Of a DNA stretch of 64,000 nucleotides, positions 12,431-23,362 are shown piece by piece (the first letter of the stretch is position 1; every line of letters starts with the position of its first letter). The stretch spans positions 47,869-111,868 of the forward strand of contig JAOBSW010000989.1 of the NCBI GenBank assembly GCA_026214975.1, given 5' to 3'. The stretch comes from Gentiana macrophylla. Lineage: Eukaryota; Streptophyta; Magnoliopsida; Gentianales; Gentianaceae. The position numbers and the translations under genes were made by a program. The notes below the pieces were generated by a model. That model searched no databases, was not told the origin of the DNA, and worked only from the letters and a program-made list of their open reading frames with translations.

Positions 12431-12830
12431 TAAATAGCCGAGATCCATAGGTCGGACTCAACCAAATTACATAGGTCGGACTCAACCAAATTCCATAAAG
12501 TTTGCAAAAGGACAAACTCATCAAAGTTCATGTGATTTAATCGGCCGAGATCCGCGGGTCGGACTTAGAAAAGTTAGCAAAAGACCAACTCACCAAGTCT
12601 CAGAGGTCGGACATACCGAATCGAAGTCAGAGGTCGACTTAGAAAGTTGGCAAAGGACCAACTCACCAAGTCTGGCAGATGTATAAGTTTGAACCGAGGC
12701 CCGCAGTCGACTCGGAAAGTTTGCAAAGGACAAACCAATTAAAGTTCGCAGATTTAACTAGCCGAGGTCCGCAGTCGGCCTCGCCGAATAAAAATAAAGT
12801 TTGCAAAGGACAAAATCATTAAAGTTTGTA
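12431..12830 (+). repeat. Imperfect tandem repeat, unit about 75-95 bp
   Basis: Repeated words in the same order: AGCCGAGRTCCGC, GGTCGGACTCA, then AAAGTTTGCAAAGGACAAAC and ATTAAAGTT. About five diverged copies. The two copies of ATAGGTCGGACTCAACCAAA at about 12448-12492 are almost identical and only ~25 bp apart. No coding sense. Probably a repeat internal to a retroelement. Confidence 0.6.
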
Positions 12831-13307
12831 TGATGAACTAATCGAGCACCACAGCCGCATCAATAAAATTATTAGGTCTCGCAGGCAAACCAACCGAGAT
12901 CCGCTTGAATCGAAGCTCGCAAGTCGACTCACCAAGTTTGCAATACCAAACTTCCCAAGTCCGAATGGCGTACATCGAATTGCAGAGCCGCAGTGTAAAT
13001 TTCGTAAGCAAAAATCTATACATGTTACTAAGTATGCCATCCAAAACTATGAGTTAATGCATGGCATACTTGGGGGCAAGACACCCCACCGCGGATTAGA
13101 GTACTCCATGTAGTGTGATCGCTGCAATTCACTTACTAGCAATAAGGCTAGGTCTATCGCTGTAGTAGTAATCGTGAGTCAAGGTCGATCCTTCAGAGAC
13201 TCGGAAGAACGCCAAATTATCAAGATTGAGCTTGTCACAATTAACGGCCCATGACCAACTATAGTTTATATAGTAGTAAATTTGGTACCACAAACTAACA
13301 AGGTTAT
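12831..13307. other. No gene seen; retroelement-like spacer
   Basis: Short open frames on both strands have no family resemblance. The direct repeat ATGGCATAC/GTATGCCAT around 13028-13072 and a G-run at 13073-13077 are the only visible structure. Confidence 0.3.
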
Positions 13308-14445
13308 CGTGGGAACATTTTATATTGTTTTGATGATTGTCATACTAGCTGCTATAGCAAGCTCGAAATAAGTTAGAAATCAGATAAGTCTTTACTTAGA
13401 GTCCGACATGTTGTGTAAGTTGAGTTAGACAAGTATTATACTAGTTGGTAGGACGGCATAGTAAAACAAATATCCAGCAGAGTGAAGCCAGCCAAGTACC
13501 AGCAGAGAAGCATGAAGACACATGGTCTGACTTATAACCAAGGAAGTCTGTGATGACCCTGGATAATTCTAAGTGATGAAACTTAATATTTAAATATGAT
13601 GTACACTGATCTGACACAAATCAAGGATCAGGGAAGTACAAGTATTCTCCTGAACTCAAAGAAATCAAGGAAACAGTGAATCGGCAAAGTGAACTGAATT
13701 ACGGCTGAGTAAATATAAAGCAATAAAGGAAGATCTAAACATCCAAGTAAATGAATCACTTAACCGCTAGGAACGCCAAGTAAATGTTACACGCTCAGAT
13801 TTCAAATGATGAAGATCAAGCATTAAATGCACAATCAATCGAGGATCAATCAAGGACGGAATTTTAATAACCGCTTGAAGGAAAATCCGATCACCAAATC
13901 AAGCTGAGAATGCAAATAATGGGGAATCAACAATTAAATAAAGGATTATTCCTCACATTAAATAGCCAATGGATCAATTTCAAATCAAGGATACTCAAGG
14001 CTATAAATGTAAGGCATTGACAGACAAAAGAGAGAACGATTGAATCTTATAAGGAACAAGTCAAACTCACAATTTGAAAAGCCTTCTCTCGAACTTAAAG
14101 AAACTTATAGAGATCAACTCGTAAATCGTAACTAAAATTTCATAACAAGCACTAAGATTGATCATGAAGTCTGTGGATTCAATTCACATTAAATCAAGCA
14201 ATTGAATCGTAGAAATTTGAGAAGGAGTTGCAACCTCCGTGATAGCCGCCAAGGATTTGTTCTCAAGGAGCAATGATAGAGACCGAGTCACCAAGTCGCT
14301 AGCTGTGGAGTGATAGTCTTGAAGATTGTGAAGCTTGTGTAGCCAAGGACAATCAAACTATTGTATCTCGTGAAAACAATAGTGAATTCCTCCAATCATC
14401 ATAGTGAGAAGAGTGGATTAAGTGATTACACCCACCGAACCACTA
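13308..14445 (+). repeat. SIRE-like copia LTR, copy 2, truncated
   Basis: Starts with a diverged version of the LTR copy 1 beginning (GGGAACATTTTATATTGTTTTGATGATTG) and follows the same order of blocks: TAAGTTRAGTTAGACAAG, GTGATGACC, CCGTTWRAA. It breaks off at ACCGAACCACTATA, where copies 1 and 3 continue with ATTCTTGTTATTTAC, and is replaced by the first bases of LTR copy 3. It has therefore lost its last ~300 bp at a junction with copy 3. Confidence 0.6.
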
Positions 14446-16169
14446 TATTGGAAATAAAATTTATGTTTTGATGATGATTCATCACTTATTCAATTATTGT
14501 TCTTAAACCCCATTGATGAAGTGTGATAACTAAATGTTATATAGGCAAAGCAAAAAGTTGTCTGTAAATCATTGTATAGGATTTAATGAGTCTAATAGTT
14601 GTATAAGTTAAATCAAACAAGCAATCGTAATTATTCCAAAGCTTGAAGTGAGAAAATGAGAAATCGACTTAGTGAATCACCAAGAGTACCTCAACTAAAA
14701 CCGAGGATCGACTCACCATGAAAGAATCTAAAAAGGTAAGTTCGCCGAGGTACATGCACTCGGCTAGCTTATCTTGAAGATCAAGAATCGAGGTTCAAAC
14801 TCGCTATTGAAGATCAAGAATCGAGGGTTCAAACTCGCTTTATGAAGACTAAGACGAGACTATAAAGTTAGACTTCGTGCAAGTCTCGTGATGACCGAAT
14901 CGACTTTATGGATCTTGTGTGAAGGACTAAGAATCATAAGGATGTTGATATCTAGATGATTAATTGAAAGGTGTACTGATTAAGTCAATAATAATCGTAA
15001 AAGGACAGAGCACTAAGATTTTGAAGAAGAGTAAAAACTCAGTTAGTGCTCCTGAAAACTGGAAACTGACCAAGTCTTATTAAATCAATTTGAAACTGAA
15101 AATAAGTAAAACTGAAGAAGAATCAGAACGTTATGAATCAAGCAATTTTATCAATCAGTAAAAGTGTCATTTCGATAATCGACATACAAAAAAAGAAAAG
15201 TATGACCACTAACGGCTATAAGGATTCAAATTCAAATGAACTAACCGTTAGAGAAACCCCTATAAATAGATCTCTTCTACAACAAGAAGAAAAGGGAATT
15301 CTAAGAATCAATCTAGTCAAGAAAGATCAAACTAAGGGAAAATAATCAAAGAGAATTTCTCTACATACTTTATTGCAAGATTAAGAAATTTCTTCAAGTG
15401 TTCATAAGCTTTCAAAGAAGAATCAAGATCAATCATTTGAAGAAAACAGAGCCAGGCATAACTTTTATATCTTAGAAGAAGAAGCTCAAATCACAATTGA
15501 ATCATAGTTATTGATTCAAGTCTCAACTTTGATTTTATCAAAGGTTTTAGATCGTGAAACACCAAGAGGGTGTGAAGGATACTTGAGATGCAACATGAAG
15601 ACTGTGTTTGTGATGAAATCGGTGAAGAGGCAATTCAACCCACTATGGACTAAAGGTAGCAAGTTTAGTTTAAACAAAGAATCCTACCGCTGAAGACTAA
15701 AGTCGGAAGATTGTGAAACTAAGGATTAGTGAAGGACAATCAAGTGTCTAGATTTTACTTTGTGTCTTGTAATCAGAAACCTCAAGAACATAGAGAATTT
15801 GGCCTCCTACATCACAAGTGGGAAGGGAGGATTGACAGATTACACCACCAAACCTCTATAATTCTTGTTATTTACATTACGATTTATTTATCGTGATTAT
15901 AGTCACACTCATCTAGTTCACACTCAAAGAAACATCAAAAACCGAGTCAAGATATTAATCGATAACTCATATTTTACAAAGGCTTAATTAATCCGCCGTT
16001 AACTTAGTTAAGGATGAGTCGCTTTTGACTTAGACTCACTAAGTTAGCTTAACTCCATACAAGTTTTAGTTGAACTCAACTGAATAAGATTCACTTCCAG
16101 AATGGGTTTTTGGTGACAAGTTTATTCACCCCCTATAAGCTTGTGTTAGCCTTTCCAAGTGGACCAACA
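14446..16169 (+). repeat. SIRE-like copia LTR, copy 3
   Basis: Begins TATTGGAAATAAAATTTATG (first bases altered from TGTTGG) and ends CCAACA, followed by TTGGTAACAGAGC, a primer-binding-site-like sequence. Length 1724 bp. It aligns along its whole length with copy 1. Many differences between the two are of the type CTG to TCG and CAG to CG-containing words. Confidence 0.75.
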
Positions 16170-17800
16170 TTGGTAACAGAGCAATCCGCCTTTTGGAGGT
16201 GATCCAAAGTTGTTATCGCTTCGAGTGTTTAACTTGGATAATCAAGATCGCTTATTTCCGATACCAACAATTGGTATCGGAGCAAAGGTTTCGCTCCAAG
16301 AGATCTATAGTCAATCAGACGCTTTGTTTGCTTGAAGTAATTGTGCATCGCTTATCTCCATGACCGATTGTTTGCTTAAATTTTTTTGTTAAAACCGCAC
16401 TATGGAATCACACAATCACTTTAGAAATATATTTAGTTGTTCATTTTGAGATTTGATGAATACAAAACTAAATTTCGTGCTCTTAATAAACTCAAGAAAA
16501 GTCGATTGAGAAATTCATTGATGAATCATCCTCACAAACAATGAAGAAAATGTTGAAGTTTTACCCTTAAGCCTTGGTGAAAATGATCATGGTGAAAGTG
16601 TTGAAGAAATCATACTTTTTGAATCGCCTAGCAAGCAACAATGTCGAATTGATAAAGTGGAAGCAGTATATTAGTAAGATGAAGAAGCCAAAATCAAGAT
16701 TCATCTATCAAATACTATGAGGCAAGTACTTCCATTTCAACACTCACATCGCTATGAACAATCATAAACAAAGATTTCAATAAAACCTTGGCCATACTCA
16801 TAAAGGAATTAGAGGTAATTCAAAAGAATTATAAGAATGTCAAAAGAAAAAGATCTATTGAAAATCAAGTTCTAAGATTGATCACGAGATCAATCTTATC
16901 AAGGCTAATAATGGAACTAAGGAGACTCGCCAATCGATGAACTAATGTAAGTATAAATATCACGTAATCATCGCTGATCCAATACCCAACGCTCAGCTTC
17001 AAACTGGAAAACCATTTGGAGACAAAATCGCTTTAGGTTTGATACCGCAAAATTCTAAGTTCGCACTAAATACGCTTGCACCTAAGTTTGTAATCGCCAA
17101 AAGTCAAAAACTCGTAAAATCGACACAATTATTAGAATCGACAATCACTCAAAGACAATTCGAATTAAAATCGATAAAATCGCATAATCGGGCCGCTGGC
17201 AAACAACAAATCGAAGATTCTACGTAAAGTATCGAGGATCGAAGGCAAACCGATCGTGGATCGCTTAAAAACATTCAAGTCATATTCTCAAAAGAATGGA
17301 GATCATTCATGGAATAATAAATTCGAGGAAAGGGAGACTCTTTCCCCATCGATGAAGACCGGAATGGACCTATGTTTACTCGGGCTCACAAATATGAAAA
17401 GACGCTCGAGTCAAGAAAGCAGATTTTGTGAAAACTCGACCATACTCACCAAAAATCAAGATAGGTATAAAATCGACAAGTCATCTAAGACTTACAGAAC
17501 ACGAAACCTAATCAAAAGGACCCAAACAGAGCATGGTACCAAAAAGTTCTTAATTTGTTTTGCAAATATTAGTCGAATTCAAATCAAGATCGAAGTTACT
17601 TACTCAACTGAGTTTTGGAACTGATCTGAACGGACGACTAACTCAAAGTTTGGATAAGATCAAAGTTGAACAGCTGGAGATATACCGTGTCGACTATTAC
17701 AAGCTACTTATGAACAGTCGTACTGATGACGGTCAAATTATACCTGTAAAAGTCATCAACGTTATCCTTAAATCGAGCTTAATAATATATATTTTATATT
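16170..17800 (+). pseudogene. Degenerate internal region (gag/pol scraps) of a SIRE-like copia element
   Basis: After LTR copy 3 come two primer-binding-site-like sequences, TTGGTAACAGAGC at 16170 and TTGGTATCGGAGC at about 16272, so the start is duplicated. Downstream only interrupted frames remain. The longest, at 17256-17624, are lysine- and arginine-rich with no recognisable motif. The stretch 16950-17520 is unusually rich in TCG and CGC and poor in CTG and CAG, which may have broken the frames artificially. Confidence 0.45.
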
Positions 17801-19470
17801 AAATCACATTTTTATAATGTTTATTTAATGATATGTGGTTTGTAGAATATAATTTGGTATTTATCTATGTTTATTATTAAAATATGATTTACTGTGTGAT
17901 AATTATTGATTTTATAGATTAAGGTAAATCAGAGGATATCTACCGATGTAAGGAAATAAATCTCAAGATAATTCGGAGCGTAATCGATCGCATTAAAGAT
18001 AGACATCAAATCGCACGAGGAGTGAAGTAACAAACAAGAAAAGCCAAACGAGCCAATCGAGGTCGAGGAGGATTCGCCGCAAATGAGATAGAGCTCACGG
18101 GCAAAATCGGGCGGATCGCTCGGAGTTATCTCGATTTATTTTAGACTCCATTGTGGTTTAGAGATACGATTTTAAGTCGGCTTTATGTAGCTTATAAATA
18201 TATTGTTTCATAGCCAAACATGGAGAGCACAATACAATTTTAATACACTTTTCATAGCACAAATTCTCGCTTTATAGAGCAGCTTTTATACAAGTCAGCA
18301 AAGATTATGTGAGTTGCTTGTATTAATTTGTTCTTTGTTCTTTGTAATTAAGTCCCCAATTGTTGTTTATTGTTTGAGGTTGTTCGTTTTCACTCTAACA
18401 ATGTAGATCTAAGGCTATATATGAGGCGCTGGGGATTCCTTGTCTATAATGATCCACACGCCCAGATCTCGTTGTCCGTGATCTATAGATGACTTTGGTA
18501 TGATCGACAATCGTTTTTTTTAGTAGATCTATATAATTGATTTATGAATCTCTATCTCGCCCATTACGTATATGTAAACGCTTAAGATTTAGTTGTTCGC
18601 CGCCAATCTAGCCACGCCTTTACGGTGTGATTGTCCACCTAGAATTTCTTGTCTTAGTAGGTATGGCTACGCCACGCTGCTCGCCTATTTTAATTAGTGT
18701 ATTATTAGAAATACCAATATAGTACTCTAGGTCGGCTCATGAATTGATCTTCCCGACTTTCAAATGAGATCTAGATCTATGTTATATTTGGGAATTGCTA
18801 GCACCTAGTTATACGCACATCGAGATTAACATGATACCTCACGGGTTAGTGTTAATGGAACAGTAGACTCGATGCGATCACTTAGAAGTACGCCTAACCA
18901 CGTGAATGTTGCCTCAGTGAGGAATACGTTAATATCGGCATCCCTAGTTTTGTAAGCGCAAGTTATATGAGATGGAGGCCTACGAAGAGAAGTCACGAAT
19001 GTAGCACAGCTGATCTAGTGTCCTACCCCGAACTAAGTCAAGTTTGTGGATGACTCTCGTGAGCCAATATAAAAGAAATACGAATCGGATTAATAGTTAT
19101 TGAGTCTAGTTTAATTATATAGAATCTCTAGATCCAAACGATAACACAATGATTGGGGAGGTTAATCACGTTGTCATTATTTGTGTTGTGGTCGAGTCGC
19201 TTTTACCTTACCTTGTCTTTGTTGGTCTTAGACCGCCTCAAAGGTGCTCGACATGATTAATTGATTGTTTATATATGTGATGATTCACAATTGGTTCCCC
19301 GTGGATCGACCTTGATTCGCTTATAGCTATACTAACGATGGACCTAGTCCTCTTGCTAGTATTGGTTAATGGTGATCGAGTATTTTATTATCACTTGACC
19401 GATCACGCCAATCACGCACTTACACTCATCTCAACCGCTCATCTTTTCCACTCACCGCTTTTTCCGTATT
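17801..19470. other. Noncoding; possible LTR or leader of a gypsy-type element
   Basis: No coding region. Around 18160-18420 a TATA-like word (CTTATAAATATATTG) is followed by sequence resembling a plant LTR promoter and transcript start. Around 19295-19345, CCCCGTGGATCGACCTTGAT is a phrase I associate with plant gypsy leaders and LTRs. I cannot find paired ends or a target duplication, so boundaries are unknown. Confidence 0.3.
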
Positions 19471-19473
19471 TCA

Positions 19474-20750
19474 ATGCTTGACATGATTATGACAATACGT
19501 TATAATACTCTCCCGCATTTTACAACCACCAAATCTACCACTTATAAATACCCTTGTATCTTATCTAAAATCATTTACACTCCTTTTCTCCTTTTAATTC
19601 ATCTATCTAAAAGAATTTGCTTTATCTTCAATTTCTCCAATGAATCAATCAATGGCCTTCACCGTAGTTTAACCAGTATGATCATATCTCTAGATCAATT
19701 TGTGGCTAAATACACAGATCGCCCAAACAAATCGCAGATAAAATCAAAAACCAAAGGTTTGGATCAAGTATTCAATATAAATCAAGAATGTGTGTCCGAC
19801 AAAGATAGGTGATTTTATGAATTTTAAGCAAAAGCATTGCAGATGAAGATGTACTCACCTACACCACACGCAGTTAATGGAAAAGAAATCAAGGTTACAG
19901 AGAACCTTATAGCCGACATTTTTGGATTCGAGAAGTCCTGATACACTTCGGGCCTCAAAATATCTACAGTAACAAATGAGAGAAACTATGGAAAGACATT
20001 GCTATCTTAGAGATTCAAATGTATCACTGCCTCTGATCAACAGGATGCTCAAGCCTCAAATTGCTTCGACAAAGATGCTAGCAAATTATGAGTTGGGAAC
20101 GCAGTAATTTTAGTAATCTATCCAAAGACAAAGATAGATTTACTTTGTATGATTTGGTTCAAGAGGACTTCAACCGCAAAGATATATTTTCGATCAACTG
20201 TCGCCCAATCTTCTCGAAGTACCCAAGTTAAGAAGAATGCGTGAAGAAAGTGGAGGTTCTATCTCAAGAAGACTTTGCTCTCCTAGCCCAAAGGATTTTT
20301 GACCATTTTGGGATTGGAAGAAGAAAGGAAATCATGGGGTTGTTGATGGCAAATTGCAGCCAAGGAAGAAAAATCAAAGAAAAGGAAAGCAGAGATTCTC
20401 AAATCAACCCAAGAAGAAAAGGAAGTTAAGTCTTCCAAGAAAAACAAACTACAAATCAAGCTACTGAACATCTTGAAAATTGAGAGAAAGAAAAAGAAAA
20501 CTTAAAGAAGTTAGAACCAAAAAAGTTACTGAGAAACCAGTAGAGGCTTCACCAAAAAATTCAGCCACCTCAGTTGTTGAAAGTCAAGGGAAGAAATTAA
20601 GAACTGAGGAAACTCCCACCAAACAGATAGTTGCTGAAGTAGAACCTATTGCTGAGAAATTACCTGTCGAAGAGTCAGCAAAGGACTTTCAAATCACAAA
20701 TTTAAAGCTCTCACTAGTTTATCGGTTCCAAATACCGCCTCACTAATGAC
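19474..20750 (+). pseudogene. Broken transposon-associated ORF
   Basis: Interrupted frames run in one direction. 19840-19940 reads SPTPHAVNGKEIKVTENL then IADIFGFE, which resembles the plant-transposon-protein type domain in late ORFs of SIRE-like elements. 20241-20746 is a lysine/glutamate-rich tail (KKVTEKPVEASPKNSATSVV) that looks unstructured. By composition and order it could be the N-terminal half of the same kind of late ORF whose C-terminal part lies at 9406-10029. Many stops. A host function is unlikely. Confidence 0.4.
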
Positions 20751-22110
20751 ACTATATTCATGATTTTCCAATTTATCGATTATTTAGAAAAATCCCTTAT
20801 GAGACACTACACAACAAAAATTCACCAATGAATTTTATAGTCCTAATAATGTCATGATAAAATTTAATTTCGATCTCGTAATTTTTTCAATAATCAAAAC
20901 AATAAATCACTTAAAAGCAAGAACCAATTTATCGGTTCCAAATAACCGCCTAGTTAGTGTCATATCTTATCACGATTTTCCAATTTTCTAGATCCTTAAA
21001 ATCCTTTACGAGACACTACATAAATAAAACTCACAAAGAATTTTATTATCCTAAAAGGTTCTTGATGTACCTAAATCACACTTAGGTCCGCTGGATCCTT
21101 ATTCAAGTCCGATCACCACCGATTATTAGTGGACGAGGCCACCGCCATTTCTCGCCATAACTCGCAAGCCAAATTAGACCGCAAGCCTTCGGATCCATTC
21201 CGAGCCCTCAACCCTACGCGATACGTGCAAAGGATTTGGGCCGACACGCGATCTCATTCGACAAACGGGTCCGCCAAATGACTTCGACCATAACATCTAG
21301 AGGAAGAGCTACCTAAAGATCAACAAAACAACGATATAACGGATACAACGGTCGGCGGGGCCATCAGATCGCGACTCATCGGCTCCGCTTACGAGCCCGC
21401 TGGCCAGAGATAAATATCTATTTATATCAGATGTCCTCATTTGTAAATAAACCGACTTCGGGCCGGTGGCTCCCTATAAATAGGGGAACTATGTAACTTC
21501 ATTGAACATGGGCAAATTGATATAAAAATATGGCAAAGCCAAATTGCCCTCGACCTCTTCTCTCGATGAAACACCACCGAATCCTACACCGCCACCGACA
21601 CCAACGGAAAACACCACTAAAATACACTTATTATAGCTAGATATCCACCTTAGAATCCATATACCGCAAACTCGATATTTTTGGCAACATCGCCTCGATT
21701 GTTGAATTTTTCAATAAGTTAAAAACAATAAATCAAGAAAAGCAACCACCAATTTATCGGTTTTAAACCCTGGCCGAGCTTTTAACCGAAGTTCACCGAA
21801 TGGTGTCGGATCGCTAAGTTTAATTGCCCTCTTCGCTGGTTCATGTACGATCGGCCGATGAATCAAAGCTAAGGTTGCCCCATCGAGCCTCACCGCCGGA
21901 TAGTTTGACCTTGCCGGACCTCGACGCTAACGCCGCACTTGGACGGACAAGTCGAAGCCGAGCCAAGCCATGTTGACCGCTCGAACCAATTTTTGTACCT
22001 TTGCTTAGTTGGTGTCCAACTTTTCTAGATTTTCAAATTTTTGATTATCAAAATTCAAAATTTATGTAGACACTACATAAGCTAAACCCCGTAGGAGTTG
22101 TTATCCCAAA
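20716..22110 (+). repeat. Three copies of a diverged repeat flanking an LTR-like block
   Basis: The phrase AATTTATCGGTTCCAAATA occurs at about 20715 and 20931, each followed by GATTTTCCAATTT, GAGACACTACA and a TTTTAT...CCTAA end. A third copy starts near 21754 and ends near 22095 with GTAGACACTACATAAGC and ATCCCAAA. A further shared segment, TTTTTCAATAA...CAATAAATCA, precedes copies two and three. This looks like a tandem array opened by an insertion at about 21060-21690. Confidence 0.5.
21063..21690 (+). repeat. LTR-like block, gypsy type, boundaries approximate
   Basis: Contains a promoter-like arrangement, CTCCCTATAAATAGGGGAAC at about 21469, followed by ATGTAACTTCATTGAACATG, as in many plant gypsy LTRs. 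Very rich in CG dinucleotides. No internal gene is present, so a solo LTR or fragment is the best guess. Clear TG...CA ends with a target duplication were not found. Confidence 0.4.
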
Positions 22111-22700
22111 TTAAGTTTATCATGTGAATTTTATATCCCGATAAAATTGTTTTTTAATTAATTTAATTAATTACCTAAATTAATCTAAATTAATTACGCT
22201 TCATACATGCTTAATTAATATCACGATTAATTGTCTACATGTATGCATATGATAGAGTGGAATTCATGAATATGATGCATGTCATGGCATGGTTATCTCA
22301 TATAAATTATCAAACATGAAAATAAATGCCAGAATGTAAACCAACGGAGATTGAATCGCTGCAGATCTCATAAATATACTATCAAAAATATACTATCGGG
22401 CACTACGCTTTTATTTTTATTATTTTCTTACTACACACACCACAATAATAATAATAATAATAACACTTGTTACACCACAACTTTTATAAAATCTAAACTA
22501 GTCCTTCAAAAAATTAATTATCCAATATTATCATTCTATTAATCTAAGGATCTAACTTAATCTTCATTAAAAATATTATCACCATCCTTAATCTTCTAAC
22601 TTAATCAATATTACCCCATTTGCTTATACAACCACCTCATTTTATTTCACCACCACACTTATCTTCTTCCTCTCTTCATCACCTCCACCATTAACCTTCA
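22111..22700. other. AT-rich noncoding DNA with an (AAT)n microsatellite
   Basis: Mostly TTAATTAAT-type sequence, with a short (AAT)7 run at about 22444-22464. TACTATCGGGCACTACGC at 22390-22407 weakly resembles the MULE terminal repeat found at 31100-31200 and could be its decayed left end. Nothing else seen. Confidence 0.4.
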
Positions 22701-23065
22701 TCTTCAACCATGGAACCTTCATCATCAACAAATACAAACTATGAAGATCATCATCCTCATCCAACTCAAAGCAATCAACACACACATTACAATGAAGATG
22801 ATGTAGATATATCACTCAAGACATTCCATTTTCTAGTCAAGTGGAGAAGAAGATGGAATCATCAAATGTGGTAATTTCTTAGTCTAAAAATCATTTCTTG
22901 ATGTTCAATGTTTTAGTTAAGTGAGTGGGTAAACCTCCTACATGCATATTACCATGGTAGACATTGATTGGCGGAAGAAATGTTGGTTTTTTTGTTGTTT
23001 CCGAACGTACTAGGGCATATCCCGGCGTTGCATTACGTTCATGAGCGATCCTGTCAGAAGCTAGA

Positions 23066-23362
23066 AACGTCATCCTAGAGGACGCCCGTAAGTGGGTATG
23101 AACGTCCCCCACACTGAGGTTTTGGTTGTAATTCCTAATAGCCTTCTACTGTCTGAACGTCAGTGTTGTCGACGTTCCTTGTGCAGTAGAAACGCCGACT
23201 AGGGTGACGCTTGGGGACGCCGTGTGACAGACGCTTTCATGGCGTAAAGAAACGCCGCAATCGTTGACGTTTAAAGCAGTGAGTGTCTGTTCTCCAGTGA
23301 ATTGTAAACGTCAGTTTATGTGACGTTTATTGAGCACTAACAACGTCGGTTACGGTGACGTT
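23066..23362. repeat. Array 1 of 21-bp palindromes, in a transposase-gene intron
   Basis: Six units of exactly 21 bp start at 23066, 23156, 23191, 23251, 23307 and 23342. Each has the form AACGYCN-N7-TGACGTT with small changes; the unit at 23307 has two perfect 7-bp arms (AACGTCA/TGACGTT). Centres differ in every unit. Start-to-start distances are 90, 35, 60, 56 and 35. The array lies between the first exon (22710) and the FAR1-like exons (23600 onward), so it is intronic if the gene model holds. Confidence 0.85.

Noticed and set aside
22390..22407. Left terminal repeat of the MULE
   Set aside because: Similarity is limited to TATCGG-CAC-ACGC with gaps; kept only as a weak candidate, not annotated.
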